DNA of 64,000 bases from the NCBI GenBank assembly GCA_030696695.1, contig JAUYRP010000012.1, positions 1 to 64,000 of the forward strand. Reading direction: 5' to 3'. This document shows, piece after piece, positions 9,423 to 19,978 of the stretch. Within the stretch, counting starts at the first letter, position 1; each line of letters starts with the position of its first letter. A program made the translations under genes and the position numbers. This stretch comes from Methylophilus sp. Its GTDB lineage: Bacteria > Pseudomonadota > Gammaproteobacteria > Burkholderiales > Methylophilaceae. Below the pieces are notes generated by a model. That model did not search any database. It saw only the letters and a program-made list of their open reading frames with translations, and had not been told where the DNA came from.

Positions 9423-11855
9423 TCACATCGCTTCCATGATTGTAGTTTCATAGGGCTTGTAATGCTCTTCTGTTGTTTTTTCAATGGTAATATCGCCCAT
9501 TAAATCGCCTAGCCCTGTGGTAAGTTCATGAGATGCTGCAACACGAACACAGCCTTTTGCTACGTGGTTATCTAATTTCACTTTCAGTACTGCACTGCCT
9601 CGCTCTTGACGCGCTAATACTACATCTCCTTCGACCAATCCTAACAAAGCCATTTGCTCTGCACACATTCTGGCCAACGGGCGAATGTTGTATTTGGTTT
9701 TTTGTAGTGGTGGAGAACGACGCACAATTGGATCGGACTCGTATTGCGGCACCTCACCAATGCGCTGCAAACCCTCTTTTTTAATATTGATTTGAATTTC
9801 CACTAATTCTTTTAGGTTGTTATTCAAACTTCGCCATACAACTGTTGAAGGTTTTTCATGATTAAATATGGCATTTTTAACCTCATCACTGCTATTAAAA
9901 TCAAACCCTTGTAGCCCTAGTGTATTGGCTAACACGCGTAGCACTTTCCAAGCCGGTCGACATTCACCCAATGGCCTAGTCACTGCTTGAAAACTCTGCA
10001 CGCGCCCCTCCATACTCATGAAGGTGCCCGAGGTTTCTGTGAATGGCGCGATGGGTAGCAAAATATCGGCATTTTCTAGTGCAGCTGACTTATATGCCGT
10101 CAATGCGACTACACACTCAGCTTTTGCCATAGCGGCTTTTGCAAGTGCAGCGTGCTGACAATCTAATTCAGGTTCAATATTTAAGAGTAAATAAGCTTTT
10201 CTTGGCACTTCTAGCATCGCGCGTGCATGCATACCAGTGGCACTTGGCATCACACCCATCAGGTGCATCCCAGTACTATTGGCGGCAGCAGGCAATATGC
10301 CACCTTTGGCACCTGAAATACCAGCAATCGCTTCAGCCATGCTATACATTTCTGTAAAGCGCGGATCGCTCAACCCCATGTTGCCGATAAAAATACCCAC
10401 CTTAGGTGCAATCAATACCAAGTCATCACTCATACCAGCCAAGCATTCAGCCATGGCTTGGGTATTAGGACGCACTCGAATTTCTTCAAGTAATTTGTTG
10501 AGCGATGGGGGTAAGCATAGAGATAACTTTTGGAGGCCAGACATGGCTTTAAGGATTTGACCTAATACGTTCACCATGTCGTTAGGACGCACTATGACCT
10601 TGTGAGCGACATCCATCAAAGGATTATTGTCTAGTGGACTTACGATACATAACTCAGCGCCATTGGCTACCGCTTTACGGAAGCGTTGCGCAAGTAATGG
10701 ATGCTCATTTCTAATATTCGAGCCAATCAGCAAGATACGGTCTAGCTCTTCTATTTCTTGAATGTTGCAACCCATCCATGGCGTGCCTACGCGCTTTCCA
10801 TCTAGCCTGAAGTCAGTTTGACGGAGCCGATAATCCACATTGCCACAACCCAAGCCATTGGCCAACTGCTTAATTAAATAACCTTCTTCCATCGTGCTAT
10901 TTGGAGAAACCAACACGCCTAAGGCATCAGCCCCATGCTGTGTAGTGATGTCTTTGAGTTGCCCTGCCGCAAACTCCAAAGCAGTTTTCCAATCAGTTTC
11001 TTGCCATTGCCCATTATGTTTAATCATGGGGACTTTTAATCGGTCCGGACTGTTTAAGCCCTCATAAGAATAGCGGTCACGGTCTGATAACCAACATTCA
11101 TTAATCGACTCTTTTTCACGCGGCAATACCCGCATGACTTTATGGTCTTTCACATGCACTTCAATATGTGAACCCAAACCATCATGTGGTGCAATTGATG
11201 GACGACGTGTAAGCTCCCAACTGCGTGCAGAATAACGAAATGGCTTGCTGGTCAACGCACCCACTGGACACAAATCAATAATATTGCCGCTTAACTCAGA
11301 ATTGACTGACTTATCCACATAGGCAGTAATTTCTGCATGCTCGCCACGACCGACCAAGCCAAGCTCTTGGATACCGCCCACTTCTTTTAAGAAGCGCACG
11401 CAACGCGTACATTGAATGCAACGCGTCATGTCTGTGCTAATGAGTGGGCCGATATTTTTATTGAAAACCACACGTTTTTCTTCAGTGTAACGAGAACCAC
11501 TGGCACCATACGCGACGGCAATATCTTGCAAATCGCACTCTCCACCTTGATCACAAATTGGGCAATCAAGCGGGTGATTAATCAATAGAAACTCCATTAC
11601 ACTTTTTTGGGCTTCCACTGCAGCCTTACTACGTGTATAGATTTTCATACCATCGGCAACAGGCGTTGCACAAGCAGGTAAAGGTTTATTAAACTTCTCG
11701 ACTTGCACCAAGCACATGCGGCAGTTTGCGGCGACTGACAATTTTTTGTGATAACAAAAACGTGGAATCGCAATACCTACCTTATCAGCCGCATCAATAA
11801 TGGTGCTGCCGTGTTCAACTTCCAGTGGTCTGCCGTCTATTTCAATGTTTAACAT
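9423..11855 (-). CDS. nuoG: NADH-quinone oxidoreductase subunit G
   Basis: 810 residues. The iron-sulfur N-terminus is complete: Cys34/45/48/62 for the [2Fe-2S] cluster N1b, His94 with Cys98/101/107 for N5, and Cys146/149/152 with Cys196 for N4. A molybdopterin-oxidoreductase-like domain (about 220-780) follows and is structural in complex I. I see no further four-cysteine site typical of an extra N7 cluster, but this was judged by eye. It is preceded by an unusual 131-bp gap after nuoF, the largest coding gap in the operon apart from nuoA/nuoB. Confidence 0.97.
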   Translation of the reverse strand: MLNIEIDGRPLEVEHGSTIIDAADKVGIAIPRFCYHKKLSVAANCRMCLVQVEKFNKPLPACATPVADGMKIYTRSKAAVEAQKSVMEFLLINHPLDCPICDQGGECDLQDIAVAYGASGSRYTEEKRVVFNKNIGPLISTDMTRCIQCTRCVRFLKEVGGIQELGLVGRGEHAEITAYVDKSVNSELSGNIIDLCPVGALTSKPFRYSARSWELTRRPSIAPHDGLGSHIEVHVKDHKVMRVLPREKESINECWLSDRDRYSYEGLNSPDRLKVPMIKHNGQWQETDWKTALEFAAGQLKDITTQHGADALGVLVSPNSTMEEGYLIKQLANGLGCGNVDYRLRQTDFRLDGKRVGTPWMGCNIQEIEELDRILLIGSNIRNEHPLLAQRFRKAVANGAELCIVSPLDNNPLMDVAHKVIVRPNDMVNVLGQILKAMSGLQKLSLCLPPSLNKLLEEIRVRPNTQAMAECLAGMSDDLVLIAPKVGIFIGNMGLSDPRFTEMYSMAEAIAGISGAKGGILPAAANSTGMHLMGVMPSATGMHARAMLEVPRKAYLLLNIEPELDCQHAALAKAAMAKAECVVALTAYKSAALENADILLPIAPFTETSGTFMSMEGRVQSFQAVTRPLGECRPAWKVLRVLANTLGLQGFDFNSSDEVKNAIFNHEKPSTVVWRSLNNNLKELVEIQINIKKEGLQRIGEVPQYESDPIVRRSPPLQKTKYNIRPLARMCAEQMALLGLVEGDVVLARQERGSAVLKVKLDNHVAKGCVRVAASHELTTGLGDLMGDITIEKTTEEHYKPYETTIMEAM

Positions 11856-11873
11856 TCGTTTGATCTCTAAAAT

Positions 11874-11990
11874 TTATTTAGCGGGATGAATGCAAGGCAT
11901 GTGAAACATAGAATCCAGAATGTACATGGAGCACATGAGGATTTTAGTACCACACAACACAGCAAGCTGCTCACATAATAGATTTATCAT
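11874..11990 (-). CDS. Possible 38-aa small protein between nuoF and nuoG (unsupported by homology)
   Basis: The ATG overlaps the nuoF stop as ATGA, and the frame runs 38 codons to a TAA 18 bp before the nuoG start. The predicted peptide has four Cys, five Met and two His (C6, C13, C20, C33) and resembles no family I know. Its support is the coupled start and an otherwise unexplained gap. Against it are the short length and the chance that this is only untranslated spacer. Confidence 0.22.
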   Translation of the reverse strand: MINLLCEQLAVLCGTKILMCSMYILDSMFHMPCIHPAK

Positions 11991-13312
11991 TTACCGTCAA
12001 CCATACTTTTGCCGTGCTGAATATAATATTCAAACTCAGGCCTAAAGTGTTTAATAAAGCTTAACACTGGTGTTGCTGCAGCATCACCCAGCGCACAAAT
12101 GGTACGTCCAGAAATATTATTACTCACATCAGTCAGCAAGTCCAAATCTTCCATTTTTCCTTTGCCGTCCACAATACGTGAAATAACGCGGTATACCCAA
12201 CCTGTACCTTCACGACATGGTGTGCATTGCCCACAACTTTCTTCATAAAAGAAATAACTAAGCCGCTTAAGCGCTTTAACCATACATGTGGTTTCATCCA
12301 TCACAATCATGGAGCCTGCGCCTAAGCTAGATCCAGCTTTGCTCAAACCATCATAATCCATGGTAGCGTCCATAATTGCACTCGCTGGCATGACCGCAGT
12401 TGATGGCCCGCCTGGAATCACTGCCTTGAGTTGACGACCCTTCCATACACCACCCGACATCGCTAAAAGCTCAGTGAATGGCGTTCCCATCTTAATTTCA
12501 TAATTACCTGGCTTTTCTACGTGGCCAGAGACTGAAAACAGTTTGGTACCGCCGGAATTGCGCACGCCTAAGTCAGCAAACGCCTGACCACCGTGTTGCA
12601 GTATCCAAGGGATAGACGCATAACTTTCTGTATTATTTACATTGGTCGGCTTGCCAAACACACCATAACTAGCAGGAAAAGGTGGCTTAAAACGTGGCTG
12701 ACCTTTTTTGCCTTCTATTGATTCAATCAGTGCAGTTTCTTCGCCGCAAATATACGCGCCGTAACCATGTACCGCGTATAAATCAAAACTAAAGTTTGTG
12801 CCAAATAAGTTTTCACCAATATAGCCAGCTTTACGCGCATCTGCCAAAGCCTGCTCGAATGACTCATAATCTTGCCAAATTTCGCCGTGAATGTAGTTAT
12901 ACCCTACCCGCGCACCCAAGGTATAGGCAGCAATCGCCATTCCTTCAATCAACTGGTGGGGGTTATAGCGAATAATATCGCGGTCTTTGAATGTACCAGG
13001 CTCGCCTTCATCTGTATTACAAACCAAATACTTGGTGCCGTCGTAGTAACGCGGCATAAAGCTCCACTTGAGACCCGTAGGAAAGCCAGCACCACCGCGA
13101 CCACGCAAATTAGAAATTTTGACCTGATTAATAATCTCTGTAGCTTTGACTTTTTCTGTGACGATGCGCTTAAGCTGCGCATAACCACCTAGTTTTTCAT
13201 AAGATTCAAGCGATGCAGGATTTTTTTCAGTAAGCGTTCTGAGCGTCAGCAGCGTCTGACCTTTTAAATCCGTCATGACTGGCTTTATTGCAGATTTCTT
13301 CAGGGCGGCCAT
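11987..13312 (-). CDS. nuoF: NADH-quinone oxidoreductase subunit F (NADH/FMN site)
   Basis: 441 residues, the NADH-oxidising flavoprotein of complex I. The FMN/NADH Rossmann-like motifs [15 protein letters not shown] and [14 protein letters not shown] are present. Cluster N3 ligands lie in [12 protein letters not shown] (about 357-368) and GRTICALG (about 404). It begins inside the nuoE stop region (TAATG-type overlap at 13312). The neighbours E and G are its partners in the dehydrogenase module. Confidence 0.98.
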   Translation of the reverse strand: MAALKKSAIKPVMTDLKGQTLLTLRTLTEKNPASLESYEKLGGYAQLKRIVTEKVKATEIINQVKISNLRGRGGAGFPTGLKWSFMPRYYDGTKYLVCNTDEGEPGTFKDRDIIRYNPHQLIEGMAIAAYTLGARVGYNYIHGEIWQDYESFEQALADARKAGYIGENLFGTNFSFDLYAVHGYGAYICGEETALIESIEGKKGQPRFKPPFPASYGVFGKPTNVNNTESYASIPWILQHGGQAFADLGVRNSGGTKLFSVSGHVEKPGNYEIKMGTPFTELLAMSGGVWKGRQLKAVIPGGPSTAVMPASAIMDATMDYDGLSKAGSSLGAGSMIVMDETTCMVKALKRLSYFFYEESCGQCTPCREGTGWVYRVISRIVDGKGKMEDLDLLTDVSNNISGRTICALGDAAATPVLSFIKHFRPEFEYYIQHGKSMVDGK

Positions 13313-13785
13313 TATGGAAGCTCCTTCAAAATCTCATCCACTTTTTCTGGCGTTAAAAACTCATGCATTTGCGCATTGTTAATATGCAACAGCGGCGCTC
13401 CGCCACAGCAACCCATGCACTCGCCCTCTTTTAGACAAAACTTACCGTCTGCGGTCACTTCGTTAAAGCCTATCCCTAATTTCTGTTGAAGATGGTCCAC
13501 AATCACGTCAGCTTCGCGCAACATACAAGAGATATTGGTACATACAGTAATTTTATATGTACCTACAGGCGACAAATCATACATATTGTAGAAAGTGGCG
13601 ACTTCCATGGCAGCAATCTCTGGTATACGCAAATACTCCGCTACCTCGGTAATACTCTCTTTGGACAACCAGCCACGCTCCATCTGCACAATACGTAAGG
13701 CAGACATTACTGCTGCCTGACGCTGATTGGCGGGATACTTAGTTAATTCAAACTCGATCTTTTCAATGGCTTCTTTGCTTAACAT
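13312..13785 (-). CDS. nuoE: NADH-quinone oxidoreductase subunit E
   Basis: 157 residues, thioredoxin-fold subunit. The [2Fe-2S] cluster N1a ligands are Cys82, Cys87, Cys123 and Cys127 (VCTNISC and ECMGCCGG). The N-terminal helical bundle contacts NuoF. It starts 3 bp after nuoD and its stop overlaps the nuoF start by one base. Confidence 0.98.
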   Translation of the reverse strand: MLSKEAIEKIEFELTKYPANQRQAAVMSALRIVQMERGWLSKESITEVAEYLRIPEIAAMEVATFYNMYDLSPVGTYKITVCTNISCMLREADVIVDHLQQKLGIGFNEVTADGKFCLKEGECMGCCGGAPLLHINNAQMHEFLTPEKVDEILKELP

Positions 13786-13788
13786 AAT

Positions 13789-15042
13789 CTATCGATCTAT
13801 CTCGCCAAAAACAATATCTTGCGTACCAATAATCGCCACCAAATCAGCAATCATATGCCCTCTTGTCATTTCATCCAGCGCTGCCAAATGGGGGAAACCA
13901 GGTGCACGTATTTTTAAACGATATGGTTTATTTGCACCATCTGACACCATATAAATACCAAACTCACCTTTGGGATGCTCAACGGCAGCATAAGCTTCAC
14001 CTGCTGGCACATGAAAACCCTCCGTAAACAGTTTGAAGTGATGAATCATATCTTCCATATTCGTCTTCATGCCTTCACGGTTAGGCGGCGCCACTTTATG
14101 GTCGTCTGCAATTACAGGGCCTGGATTTTTACGTAACCAATCCACACATTGTTTGATGATGCGATTGGATTGCCTAAATTCTTCGATACGCACCAAATAA
14201 CGGTCATAACAATCGCCATTCACGCCAATTGGTATATCAAAATCTAAATTAGCATACACTTCATAGGGTTGTTTTTTGCGCAAATCCCAAGCGATGCCAG
14301 ATCCACGTAACATCGGACCTGTCATACCGAGCGCTAGTGCACGCTCAGGGGCGACCACACCGATGCCAACGGTACGTTGCTTCCAAATACGATTATCCGT
14401 CAGCAACGTTTCATATTCATCGACATACGTCGGAAAGCGATTGGTAAAGTCTTCAATAAAATCCAGAACCGAGCCTTGACGGTTTTCATTCAGTTTTTTG
14501 ATTTCATCCGCGCTTCTAAATTTGGTCGTTTCGTGCTGTGGCATCTTGTTGGGTAAATCACGATACACACCACCAGGACGATAATAAGCTGCGTGCATAC
14601 GCGCGCCAGACACAGCCTCGTACACATCAAACAAATCTTCGCGCTCACGGAAAGCATATAAGAATACCGTCATCGCACCTACATCCAGCGCGTGCGCACC
14701 CAGCCACAACAAGTGATTTAATACCCGTGTGATTTCGTCAAACATGACACGTATGTATTGCGCACGAATCGGCACCTCAAGACCCAACATCTTTTCAATC
14801 GCCATCACATACGCATGCTCATTGGCCATCATCGAAACATAGTCTAAGCGGTCCATGTAGGGCACACTTTGCAGATAAGTGCGATTCTCTGCCAACTTTT
14901 CTGTGGCACGATGTAGCAAGCCAATATGCGGATCGGCACGCTGAATGACTTCACCATCCAACTCGAGCACCAAACGCAGCACACCATGCGCAGCTGGGTG
15001 CTGAGGACCAAAGTTCATCGTGTAATTACGAATTTCAGCCAT
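13789..15042 (-). CDS. nuoD: NADH-quinone oxidoreductase subunit D
   Basis: 417 residues from the ATG at 15042, which gives the family N-terminus ([19 protein letters not shown]). Nine extra upstream codons are open but lie within nuoC. It helps form the quinone site with NuoB and NuoH; the His of GPQHPAAHG and the Asp/Tyr region are in place. It overlaps the nuoC 3' end by 8 bp. NuoC and NuoD are separate here, unlike the fused NuoCD of enterobacteria. Confidence 0.97.
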   Translation of the reverse strand: MAEIRNYTMNFGPQHPAAHGVLRLVLELDGEVIQRADPHIGLLHRATEKLAENRTYLQSVPYMDRLDYVSMMANEHAYVMAIEKMLGLEVPIRAQYIRVMFDEITRVLNHLLWLGAHALDVGAMTVFLYAFREREDLFDVYEAVSGARMHAAYYRPGGVYRDLPNKMPQHETTKFRSADEIKKLNENRQGSVLDFIEDFTNRFPTYVDEYETLLTDNRIWKQRTVGIGVVAPERALALGMTGPMLRGSGIAWDLRKKQPYEVYANLDFDIPIGVNGDCYDRYLVRIEEFRQSNRIIKQCVDWLRKNPGPVIADDHKVAPPNREGMKTNMEDMIHHFKLFTEGFHVPAGEAYAAVEHPKGEFGIYMVSDGANKPYRLKIRAPGFPHLAALDEMTRGHMIADLVAIIGTQDIVFGEIDR

Positions 15043-15631
15043 GATGGAATCCTTCATCGCGAATGACACGCGGTACGTTGTTGCGCAACTCTATTGACAC
15101 CGGTTGGTAGACCACACGCTGCTGAACTGGGTCATAACGCATTTCGACATTACCAATCATTGGGAAATCTTTGCGGAACGGATGACCAACAAAACCATAA
15201 TCAGTGAGTAGTCGACGTAAATCCGGGTGATTCTCAAACATCATGCCATACAAATCAAACGCTTCGCGCTCAAACCAATTGGCCACTGGCCACACATCTA
15301 CAAGCGTTGGGAACACAGGGAAATCATCATCCGTTGCAAAAACACGCAATCGCACTCGCTGATTTAACGACACAGAGAGTAGGTGAATCACTACCGCAAA
15401 ACGTGCACCCTGCCACTGACCATCTGCATACTCAGAGTAATCCACACCACACAGGTCAATCATTTGTTCAAACTTCAACTCAGCGTGGTCTCGCAGCTTT
15501 AGGCATGTAGCCTTCATATCTGTGAGCTTCACTTCAATGGTCACTTCACCATGATCTACCACATGCCGAGTGATTAAATCACTGAGTGCGAGCTTTAATT
15601 GCGCAGAGAGTTGTTCTAATTTTGCTGACAT
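15035..15631 (-). CDS. nuoC: NADH-quinone oxidoreductase subunit C
   Basis: 198 residues, the 30-kDa-subunit family. The signature [16 protein letters not shown] near residue 125-140 and the closing [13 protein letters not shown] segment are clear. It is a stand-alone gene, not fused to nuoD, but overlaps it by 8 bp. It has no cofactor and is structural in the peripheral arm. Confidence 0.97.
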   Translation of the reverse strand: MSAKLEQLSAQLKLALSDLITRHVVDHGEVTIEVKLTDMKATCLKLRDHAELKFEQMIDLCGVDYSEYADGQWQGARFAVVIHLLSVSLNQRVRLRVFATDDDFPVFPTLVDVWPVANWFEREAFDLYGMMFENHPDLRRLLTDYGFVGHPFRKDFPMIGNVEMRYDPVQQRVVYQPVSIELRNNVPRVIRDEGFHHG

Positions 15632-15655
15632 GAATTAACTTTTAAGTAATATGGG

Positions 15656-16132
15656 TTATCGAGCAATGGTATTGGTTCTTCTAATTTTCTTTTGGAGCTG
15701 AATAATCCCGTACAGTAGCGCTTCTGCTGTAGGTGGGCAGCCGGGGACATAAACATCTACAGGCACAATCCGGTCACACCCACGCACAACAGCGTAGGAA
15801 TAATGATAGTAACCACCGCCATTAGCACAACTGCCCATAGAAATCACCCAACGTGGCTCTGCCATTTGGTCATATACTTTGCGCAGAGCGGGTGCCATTT
15901 TATTCACCAGCGTACCTGCAACAATCATAACATCTGACTGGCGTGGGCTAGGCCTAAACACTATACCAAACCTGTCCAAATCATAGCGAGAGGCCCCTGC
16001 ATGCATCATCTCAACTGCACAACAAGCTAGCCCAAATGTCATCGGCCACATAGAGCCTGTACGCGTGTAATTGATGACCGTATCCAGGGTAGTGGTGACA
16101 AAGCCTTTTTCTAAAACACCTTCGATACTCAT
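15656..16132 (-). CDS. nuoB: NADH-quinone oxidoreductase subunit B (cluster N2)
   Basis: 158 residues. The ligands of the terminal [4Fe-4S] cluster N2 are the tandem Cys37-Cys38 plus Cys102 (GSCANGG) and Cys132 (PGCPP). A GAGG lies about 10 bases before the ATG, inside the small ORF that occupies the gap to nuoA. The gene hands electrons to quinone at the NuoB/NuoD interface. Confidence 0.98.
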   Translation of the reverse strand: MSIEGVLEKGFVTTTLDTVINYTRTGSMWPMTFGLACCAVEMMHAGASRYDLDRFGIVFRPSPRQSDVMIVAGTLVNKMAPALRKVYDQMAEPRWVISMGSCANGGGYYHYSYAVVRGCDRIVPVDVYVPGCPPTAEALLYGIIQLQKKIRRTNTIAR

Positions 16133-16275
16133 AGATAATTGACCTCAGCAGACACAATGCGCGAAGGAAGCACTAGACGTAACATATTGGAAACATTTAA
16201 TTTTGCTTGCTTACCAATGCACATCATCGAAAGATTGCGCAATGACGTGATTGCACGCAAATGTTTTTGCCACAT
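16129..16275 (-). CDS. Possible 48-aa basic protein between nuoA and nuoB (no known family)
   Basis: A 48-codon frame exactly fills the 142-bp nuoA-nuoB gap. Its ATG overlaps the nuoA TAA as TAATG and its TGA overlaps the nuoB ATG as ATGA. The product would be basic (seven Lys/Arg, one Glu), with no clear membrane helix and one Cys. No homology is recognised. Exact coupling at both ends is what a true operon gene would show. The same geometry could also keep ribosomes moving through a spacer without the peptide mattering. Confidence 0.35.
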   Translation of the reverse strand: MWQKHLRAITSLRNLSMMCIGKQAKLNVSNMLRLVLPSRIVSAEVNYL

Positions 16276-16631
16276 TAATCCCATTCTAGCGCGCCTTTCT
16301 TCCATTCGTAGACAAAGCCTACCACCAAGACAAACAAAAATAGCATCATTGCCCAAAATCCAAACAAGCCGATTTCCTGAATGACCACCGCCCAAGGGAA
16401 AAGAAATGCGATTTCTAAGTCGAATAGAATAAACAGGATTGCTACTAAGTAATAACGCACATCGAACTTCATGCGCGCATCTTCAAAGGCCTCAAAACCA
16501 CACTCATAAGGAGAGTTTTTCTCAGAGTCAGGTCGGTGCGGAGAGACTAGTTTTCCAAGGATAAGCGGACCCAAGCCAACAGCCAAACCAACCAAAATAA
16601 ACATCAAGATAGGAAAATAATTTTCTAACAC
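16275..16631 (-). CDS. nuoA: NADH-quinone oxidoreductase subunit A (GTG start)
   Basis: 118 residues, three membrane helices. The TM1-2 loop contains the conserved [12 protein letters not shown]-like segment (here [12 protein letters not shown]) with the Cys that changes exposure during the active/deactive transition in the family. The only start matching the family N-terminus is GTG at 16631. It is the first gene of the nuo operon. Its promoter must lie in the 68 bp up to the terminator-like hairpin at 16699, or further upstream. Confidence 0.95.
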   Translation of the reverse strand: MLENYFPILMFILVGLAVGLGPLILGKLVSPHRPDSEKNSPYECGFEAFEDARMKFDVRYYLVAILFILFDLEIAFLFPWAVVIQEIGLFGFWAMMLFLFVLVVGFVYEWKKGALEWD

Positions 16632-16698
16632 TGGTCAGTCCTAAGCTATTTTTAGATCACACATTACAGTTTTTGAGTTCTAGCTACTTAAGATTTAC

Positions 16699-16717
16699 AA
16701 AAAGCCAACTCTGGCTT
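16699..16717 (-). terminator. Weak terminator between tRNA-Leu and nuoA
   Basis: On the minus strand, a 6-bp stem AAGCCA/TGGCTT with a four-base loop is followed by three further T residues. It is placed to release the tpiA-secG-tRNA transcript before nuoA. The stem is short, so read-through is likely. Confidence 0.4.
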
Positions 16718-16794
16718 ATTGAACACCTAATAACGACTTGGCATTGATGCCATAGTTCAATTTTTAAGCGCAAAATTTTAAAACTTAATATTGA

Positions 16795-16879
16795 TGGTGC
16801 CGACGGAGAGACTCGAACTCTCACGACTTTCGTCACTACCCCCTCAAGATAGCGTGTCTACCAATTCCACCACGACGGC
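16795..16879 (-). tRNA. tRNA-Leu (anticodon GAG)
   Basis: 85 bases including an encoded CCA at 16795-16797. It is a class II tRNA: AATTGGTAGACAC D-arm region, anticodon stem CTATC/GGTAG around loop TTGAGGG (anticodon GAG, reading CUC/CUU), a long variable arm with a GAC/GTC stem, and a TTCGAGT T-loop with a GAGAG/CTCTC stem. The acceptor stem GCCGTCG/CGTCGGC has one T-T mismatch at position 5-68. It lies between secG and nuoA, as in other betaproteobacteria. Confidence 0.95.
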
Positions 16880-16900
16880 ATTTACAACACAAACATCCTA

Positions 16901-17281
16901 CTAATTCGGAATATCCTTAGCCGCTTCATCGGTTACTGTCGTTTTAGCTGTAGTATCGCTTGGCAACACTGCAGCATCTGCTGGCAGACTGGTGGCGCCC
17001 ACTTCAGCAGCAGGTACAGCATTAGACTTCACCACACTTCCACCGCCACTACGATGACTTGCCATGTATGCCAATGTGAGACTGGTCACAAAAAACACCG
17101 CCACAAATATCGCAGTTAATTTACTTAATACGTTTGATGAGCCTGACACACCAAACAAGCTACCTGATGCTCCACTGCCGAATGCAGCGCCCATATCAGC
17201 ACCTTTACCATGTTGTAGCAAAACCAAACCTATGACCGCAGCTGCGGCTAAGATATGCACTACTAAAATAATTTTTTCCAT
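16901..17281 (-). CDS. secG: Preprotein translocase subunit SecG
   Basis: 126 residues with two membrane helices (about 4-22 and 53-72) joined by the Gly-rich family loop GADMGAAFGSGASGSLFG. The start at 17281 gives the classic SecG N-terminus (MEKIILVVHILAAAAVIGL); 34 more codons are open upstream but run into tpiA. The Ala/Asp/Thr-rich C-terminal tail is low in complexity. It is an auxiliary subunit of the SecYEG channel. It is 26 bp downstream of tpiA, an order shared widely in proteobacteria. Confidence 0.95.
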   Translation of the reverse strand: MEKIILVVHILAAAAVIGLVLLQHGKGADMGAAFGSGASGSLFGVSGSSNVLSKLTAIFVAVFFVTSLTLAYMASHRSGGGSVVKSNAVPAAEVGATSLPADAAVLPSDTTAKTTVTDEAAKDIPN

Positions 17282-17307
17282 AATTTTTTCTTGATTTACA
17301 GCGATGT

Positions 17308-18114
17308 TTACTCGACCAGCGTCTCGCAAACCTGTTCCGCCGCCTGACATATTTTGACAAAATCTTGCGCATTCAAGGAGCATTTACCCACCAAGCCACC
17401 ATCAATGCCATTCACAGAAAATAATTGTACCGCATTTTGAGGATTTACGCTTCCCCCATACAGTATTTTTAGCGCACCTTCGGCCTGCGCACTTGGTTGT
17501 GTCAACTTTTGACGAATGAACTGATGCATGGTTTCCGCTTGCGCTGGCGACGCCGCCAACCCGGTGCCAATCGCCCAGATCGGCTCGTATGAAACAATCG
17601 CATGCTCAAACACTTCAACACCACATTTTTTAATAATGGCATCCAGTTGCTGGCCCACCACCATCTCCATGACGCCTGCTTCGCGCTCAATAAGCGTCTC
17701 ACCGACACATAGAACGGGCGTGAGCCCATGTTGCTTGGCGAGCATAAACTTATCGGCGATATTTTCATCTGATTCACAATACGCCGTGCTTCGCTCCGAA
17801 TGCCCCAATATGACGTACTGCGCGCCAAAGTCCAGCAACATGTCGGCACTCACCTCGCCCGTGTAGGCACCCGATTCAAACTTGCCCATGTTTTGCGCAC
17901 CCCAAGCAATGCTAGTGTTTTGCAACAACTGCTGCGCTTGTGCAAGATAGGGATAAGGCACACAGACCACCACCTTAGCGTGGCTTAAGTCAGATAGCTC
18001 TTTGAGGTAGGCATTCAGGAGTTGTGCATTTTGCTTGAGGTTGCCATGCATCTTCCAGTTAGCAATGACGATTTTAGCGTGTGAGGATTGATTTGAAGAC
18101 AAGAGTAAGGCCAA
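17308..18114 (-). CDS. tpiA: Triosephosphate isomerase (TTG start)
   Basis: 268 residues. It interconverts dihydroxyacetone phosphate and glyceraldehyde 3-phosphate. Visible residues are the Asn-Lys of IVIANWKMHG, the electrophilic His in LGHSERS, the catalytic Glu in YEPIWAIGTG, and the phosphate-gripping GGSVNPQN and GLVGKCSL. No ATG exists upstream of the essential NWK motif, so a TTG at 18114 is the likely start, 13 codons before KIVIAN. The N-terminal extension is a little longer than usual. Confidence 0.95.
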   Translation of the reverse strand: MALLLSSNQSSHAKIVIANWKMHGNLKQNAQLLNAYLKELSDLSHAKVVVCVPYPYLAQAQQLLQNTSIAWGAQNMGKFESGAYTGEVSADMLLDFGAQYVILGHSERSTAYCESDENIADKFMLAKQHGLTPVLCVGETLIEREAGVMEMVVGQQLDAIIKKCGVEVFEHAIVSYEPIWAIGTGLAASPAQAETMHQFIRQKLTQPSAQAEGALKILYGGSVNPQNAVQLFSVNGIDGGLVGKCSLNAQDFVKICQAAEQVCETLVE

Positions 18115-18243
18115 TGAAATTAAGCACTTTGGATTTTACGCTGAGGCTATGTGCTCGGCAATAAGATTTTGCCAAACTGATGTTAGAAATACACATGCGC
18201 CAAATACCAGTTTAAGTGGCATCCAGCGCATTCATGTAATCAA

Positions 18244-19326
18244 CTAGACAGTAGTTAGTACAGGGTAATCGGTATAGCCTTTTTCAGTACCCCCGTAAAA
18301 GGTTTTACTATCCGCTTCGTTCAATGGTGCATCTTGCTTAAAGCGTTCTACTAAATCAGGGTTAGCAATAAACGGTACGCCATAAGCAATCACATCGGCA
18401 TGACCGCTGGCAATCGCTGCATTGCCACGCGCTTTATCGTAGCTTAAGTTAGCCATATACGCGCCTTTGAACAACTGACGGAATGCTGAAAAATCAAAAG
18501 GATCCGCTTCACCACCGCCATGAATACCACCCTCAACCGCATGTAAATAGGCTAAGTTAAACTGGTTTAAGGCTGTGGCAACATAATTAAAGATGGCCTG
18601 CGGATTGCTGTCTTTCATATCATTGAACGGATTCACAGGTGACAATCTAACACCCACTTTATCAGCACCAATCACATCCACTACTGCGCTGGTTACTTCC
18701 ATTAATAGTCGCGCACGATTTTCGTAACTTCCGCCATATTGATCGGTACGTTGATTACTGCCGTCACGTAAAAACTGGTCCAGCAGATAGCCATTGGCGG
18801 CATGGATCTCCACGCCATCAAATCCTGCTGCGATTGCACATTGGGTAGCATGCACATAATCCTGCACAATAGCAGGCAACTCACTAGCATCCAGCGCGCG
18901 TGGCTCTACATAATCCACCAAGCCTTGGTACGTAAACGCTTTACCTGCGGGCTTAATCGCAGATGGCGCCACAGGTAGTGCGTTATTTGGCAGTAAACTT
19001 GGGTGTGAAATACGGCCCACATGCCAAAGCTGAATGACAATTTTGCCGCCTTTCGCATGCACTGCATCTGTAATTTTCTTCCAACCAGCTACTTGCGCAT
19101 CGGTATAAATACCTGGCAATGCTGGATAGCCATGCGCCATCGCTGAAATAGGTGTAGCCTCTGTCACAATCAAACCAGCTGTGGCGCGTTGTTCGTAATA
19201 AGTGACATTGATTGGCTGTGGTACAGCGCCCTCACCCGCACGATTTCGTGTCAGTGGCGCCATGACAATGCGGTTTTTTAGCGAGATGCTGCCAAGTGTT
19301 GCAGGTGAAAATAAGTCTTTGCTCAT
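18244..19326 (-). CDS. nemA: NemA-type alkene reductase (old yellow enzyme family)
   Basis: 360 residues, an FMN-dependent beta/alpha-barrel. Family marks include NRIVMAPLTRNRAG at the N-terminus, QLWHVGRISH, the substrate-binding His-x-x-Asn in EIHAANGYLLDQFL, the segment NQRTDQYGGSYENRARLL and the ending FYGGTEKGYTDYP shared with N-ethylmaleimide reductases. It would reduce activated C=C bonds of electrophiles, quinones or nitro compounds with NAD(P)H. It is the last gene of the pirin-YceI-OYE run opposite a LysR regulator, fitting an electrophile or quinone stress response. Exact substrate unknown. Confidence 0.9.
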   Translation of the reverse strand: MSKDLFSPATLGSISLKNRIVMAPLTRNRAGEGAVPQPINVTYYEQRATAGLIVTEATPISAMAHGYPALPGIYTDAQVAGWKKITDAVHAKGGKIVIQLWHVGRISHPSLLPNNALPVAPSAIKPAGKAFTYQGLVDYVEPRALDASELPAIVQDYVHATQCAIAAGFDGVEIHAANGYLLDQFLRDGSNQRTDQYGGSYENRARLLMEVTSAVVDVIGADKVGVRLSPVNPFNDMKDSNPQAIFNYVATALNQFNLAYLHAVEGGIHGGGEADPFDFSAFRQLFKGAYMANLSYDKARGNAAIASGHADVIAYGVPFIANPDLVERFKQDAPLNEADSKTFYGGTEKGYTDYPVLTTV

Positions 19327-19363
19327 GTCTATCCTCTAATTAATTTGAAATACTCTGAATCTT

Positions 19364-19936
19364 TTATTTGGCTTTTACGCCTTCTATTAGCAAGGTAATC
19401 TCTATGTCGTCTCCCACAGGGCTATTTGGTTTTTGCGCCCAAGTAAACCCATAGTCGGAAGCTTTAATTGTGGCATGGCCCTCAAAACCAGAGCGCTGTC
19501 CACCCCATGGGTCTGCGCCGAAACCCAACACTTTGAATGGAATAGCAATCTCTTTGGTGACGCCATGCAAGGTAAATTGGCCAGTCATGATGCCCTCGGT
19601 CGCACTTTTGGCTTCCACCTTTGTGCTGACAAAAGTAATGTCACCAAATTTAGCAGCATCTAAGTAATCTGGCTTTTGAATATGTTCATCGCGCTTAGCA
19701 TGTCTGGTACTGATACTAGCCACACTGATTTTGGCGTTGACACTAGAATTAGCCAAATTATCACGGTCCATCTTAATCAAACCAGTGACATCATTAAAAC
19801 TGCCAGAAGTCTTTGCCACCACGTGGCGAATACTAAAATTAGCAAAGCTGTGGCCCGCATCAATATTGTAAGTTTCAGTGGCGGCATATGCACTGGTAGT
19901 TAAGGCCAAGCTTAATGCTAATAATATTTTCTTCAT
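19364..19936 (-). CDS. YceI family periplasmic protein
   Basis: 190 residues with a cleavable signal peptide (MKKILLALSLALTTSAYA). The lipocalin-like YceI domain is complete: YNIDAGHSFANFSIRH, then KFGDITFVSTKV, FTLHGVTKEIAIPF and GFTWAQK...GDDIEITLLIEG. The family binds long isoprenoid or polyprenyl (quinone-like) lipids and is often induced by stress. It is 42 bp after the pirin gene and 37 bp before the OYE gene, so the three are probably one transcript. Confidence 0.92.
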   Translation of the reverse strand: MKKILLALSLALTTSAYAATETYNIDAGHSFANFSIRHVVAKTSGSFNDVTGLIKMDRDNLANSSVNAKISVASISTRHAKRDEHIQKPDYLDAAKFGDITFVSTKVEAKSATEGIMTGQFTLHGVTKEIAIPFKVLGFGADPWGGQRSGFEGHATIKASDYGFTWAQKPNSPVGDDIEITLLIEGVKAK

Positions 19937-19978
19937 ATTGTTTATTCCTTATTTTTAATTAATTGAATACTTCGATCA

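Noticed and set aside
16129-16395. Longer 88-codon version of the nuoA-nuoB small ORF
   Set aside because: The first 40 codons run inside nuoA in another frame; only the part starting at the TAATG overlap is worth considering.
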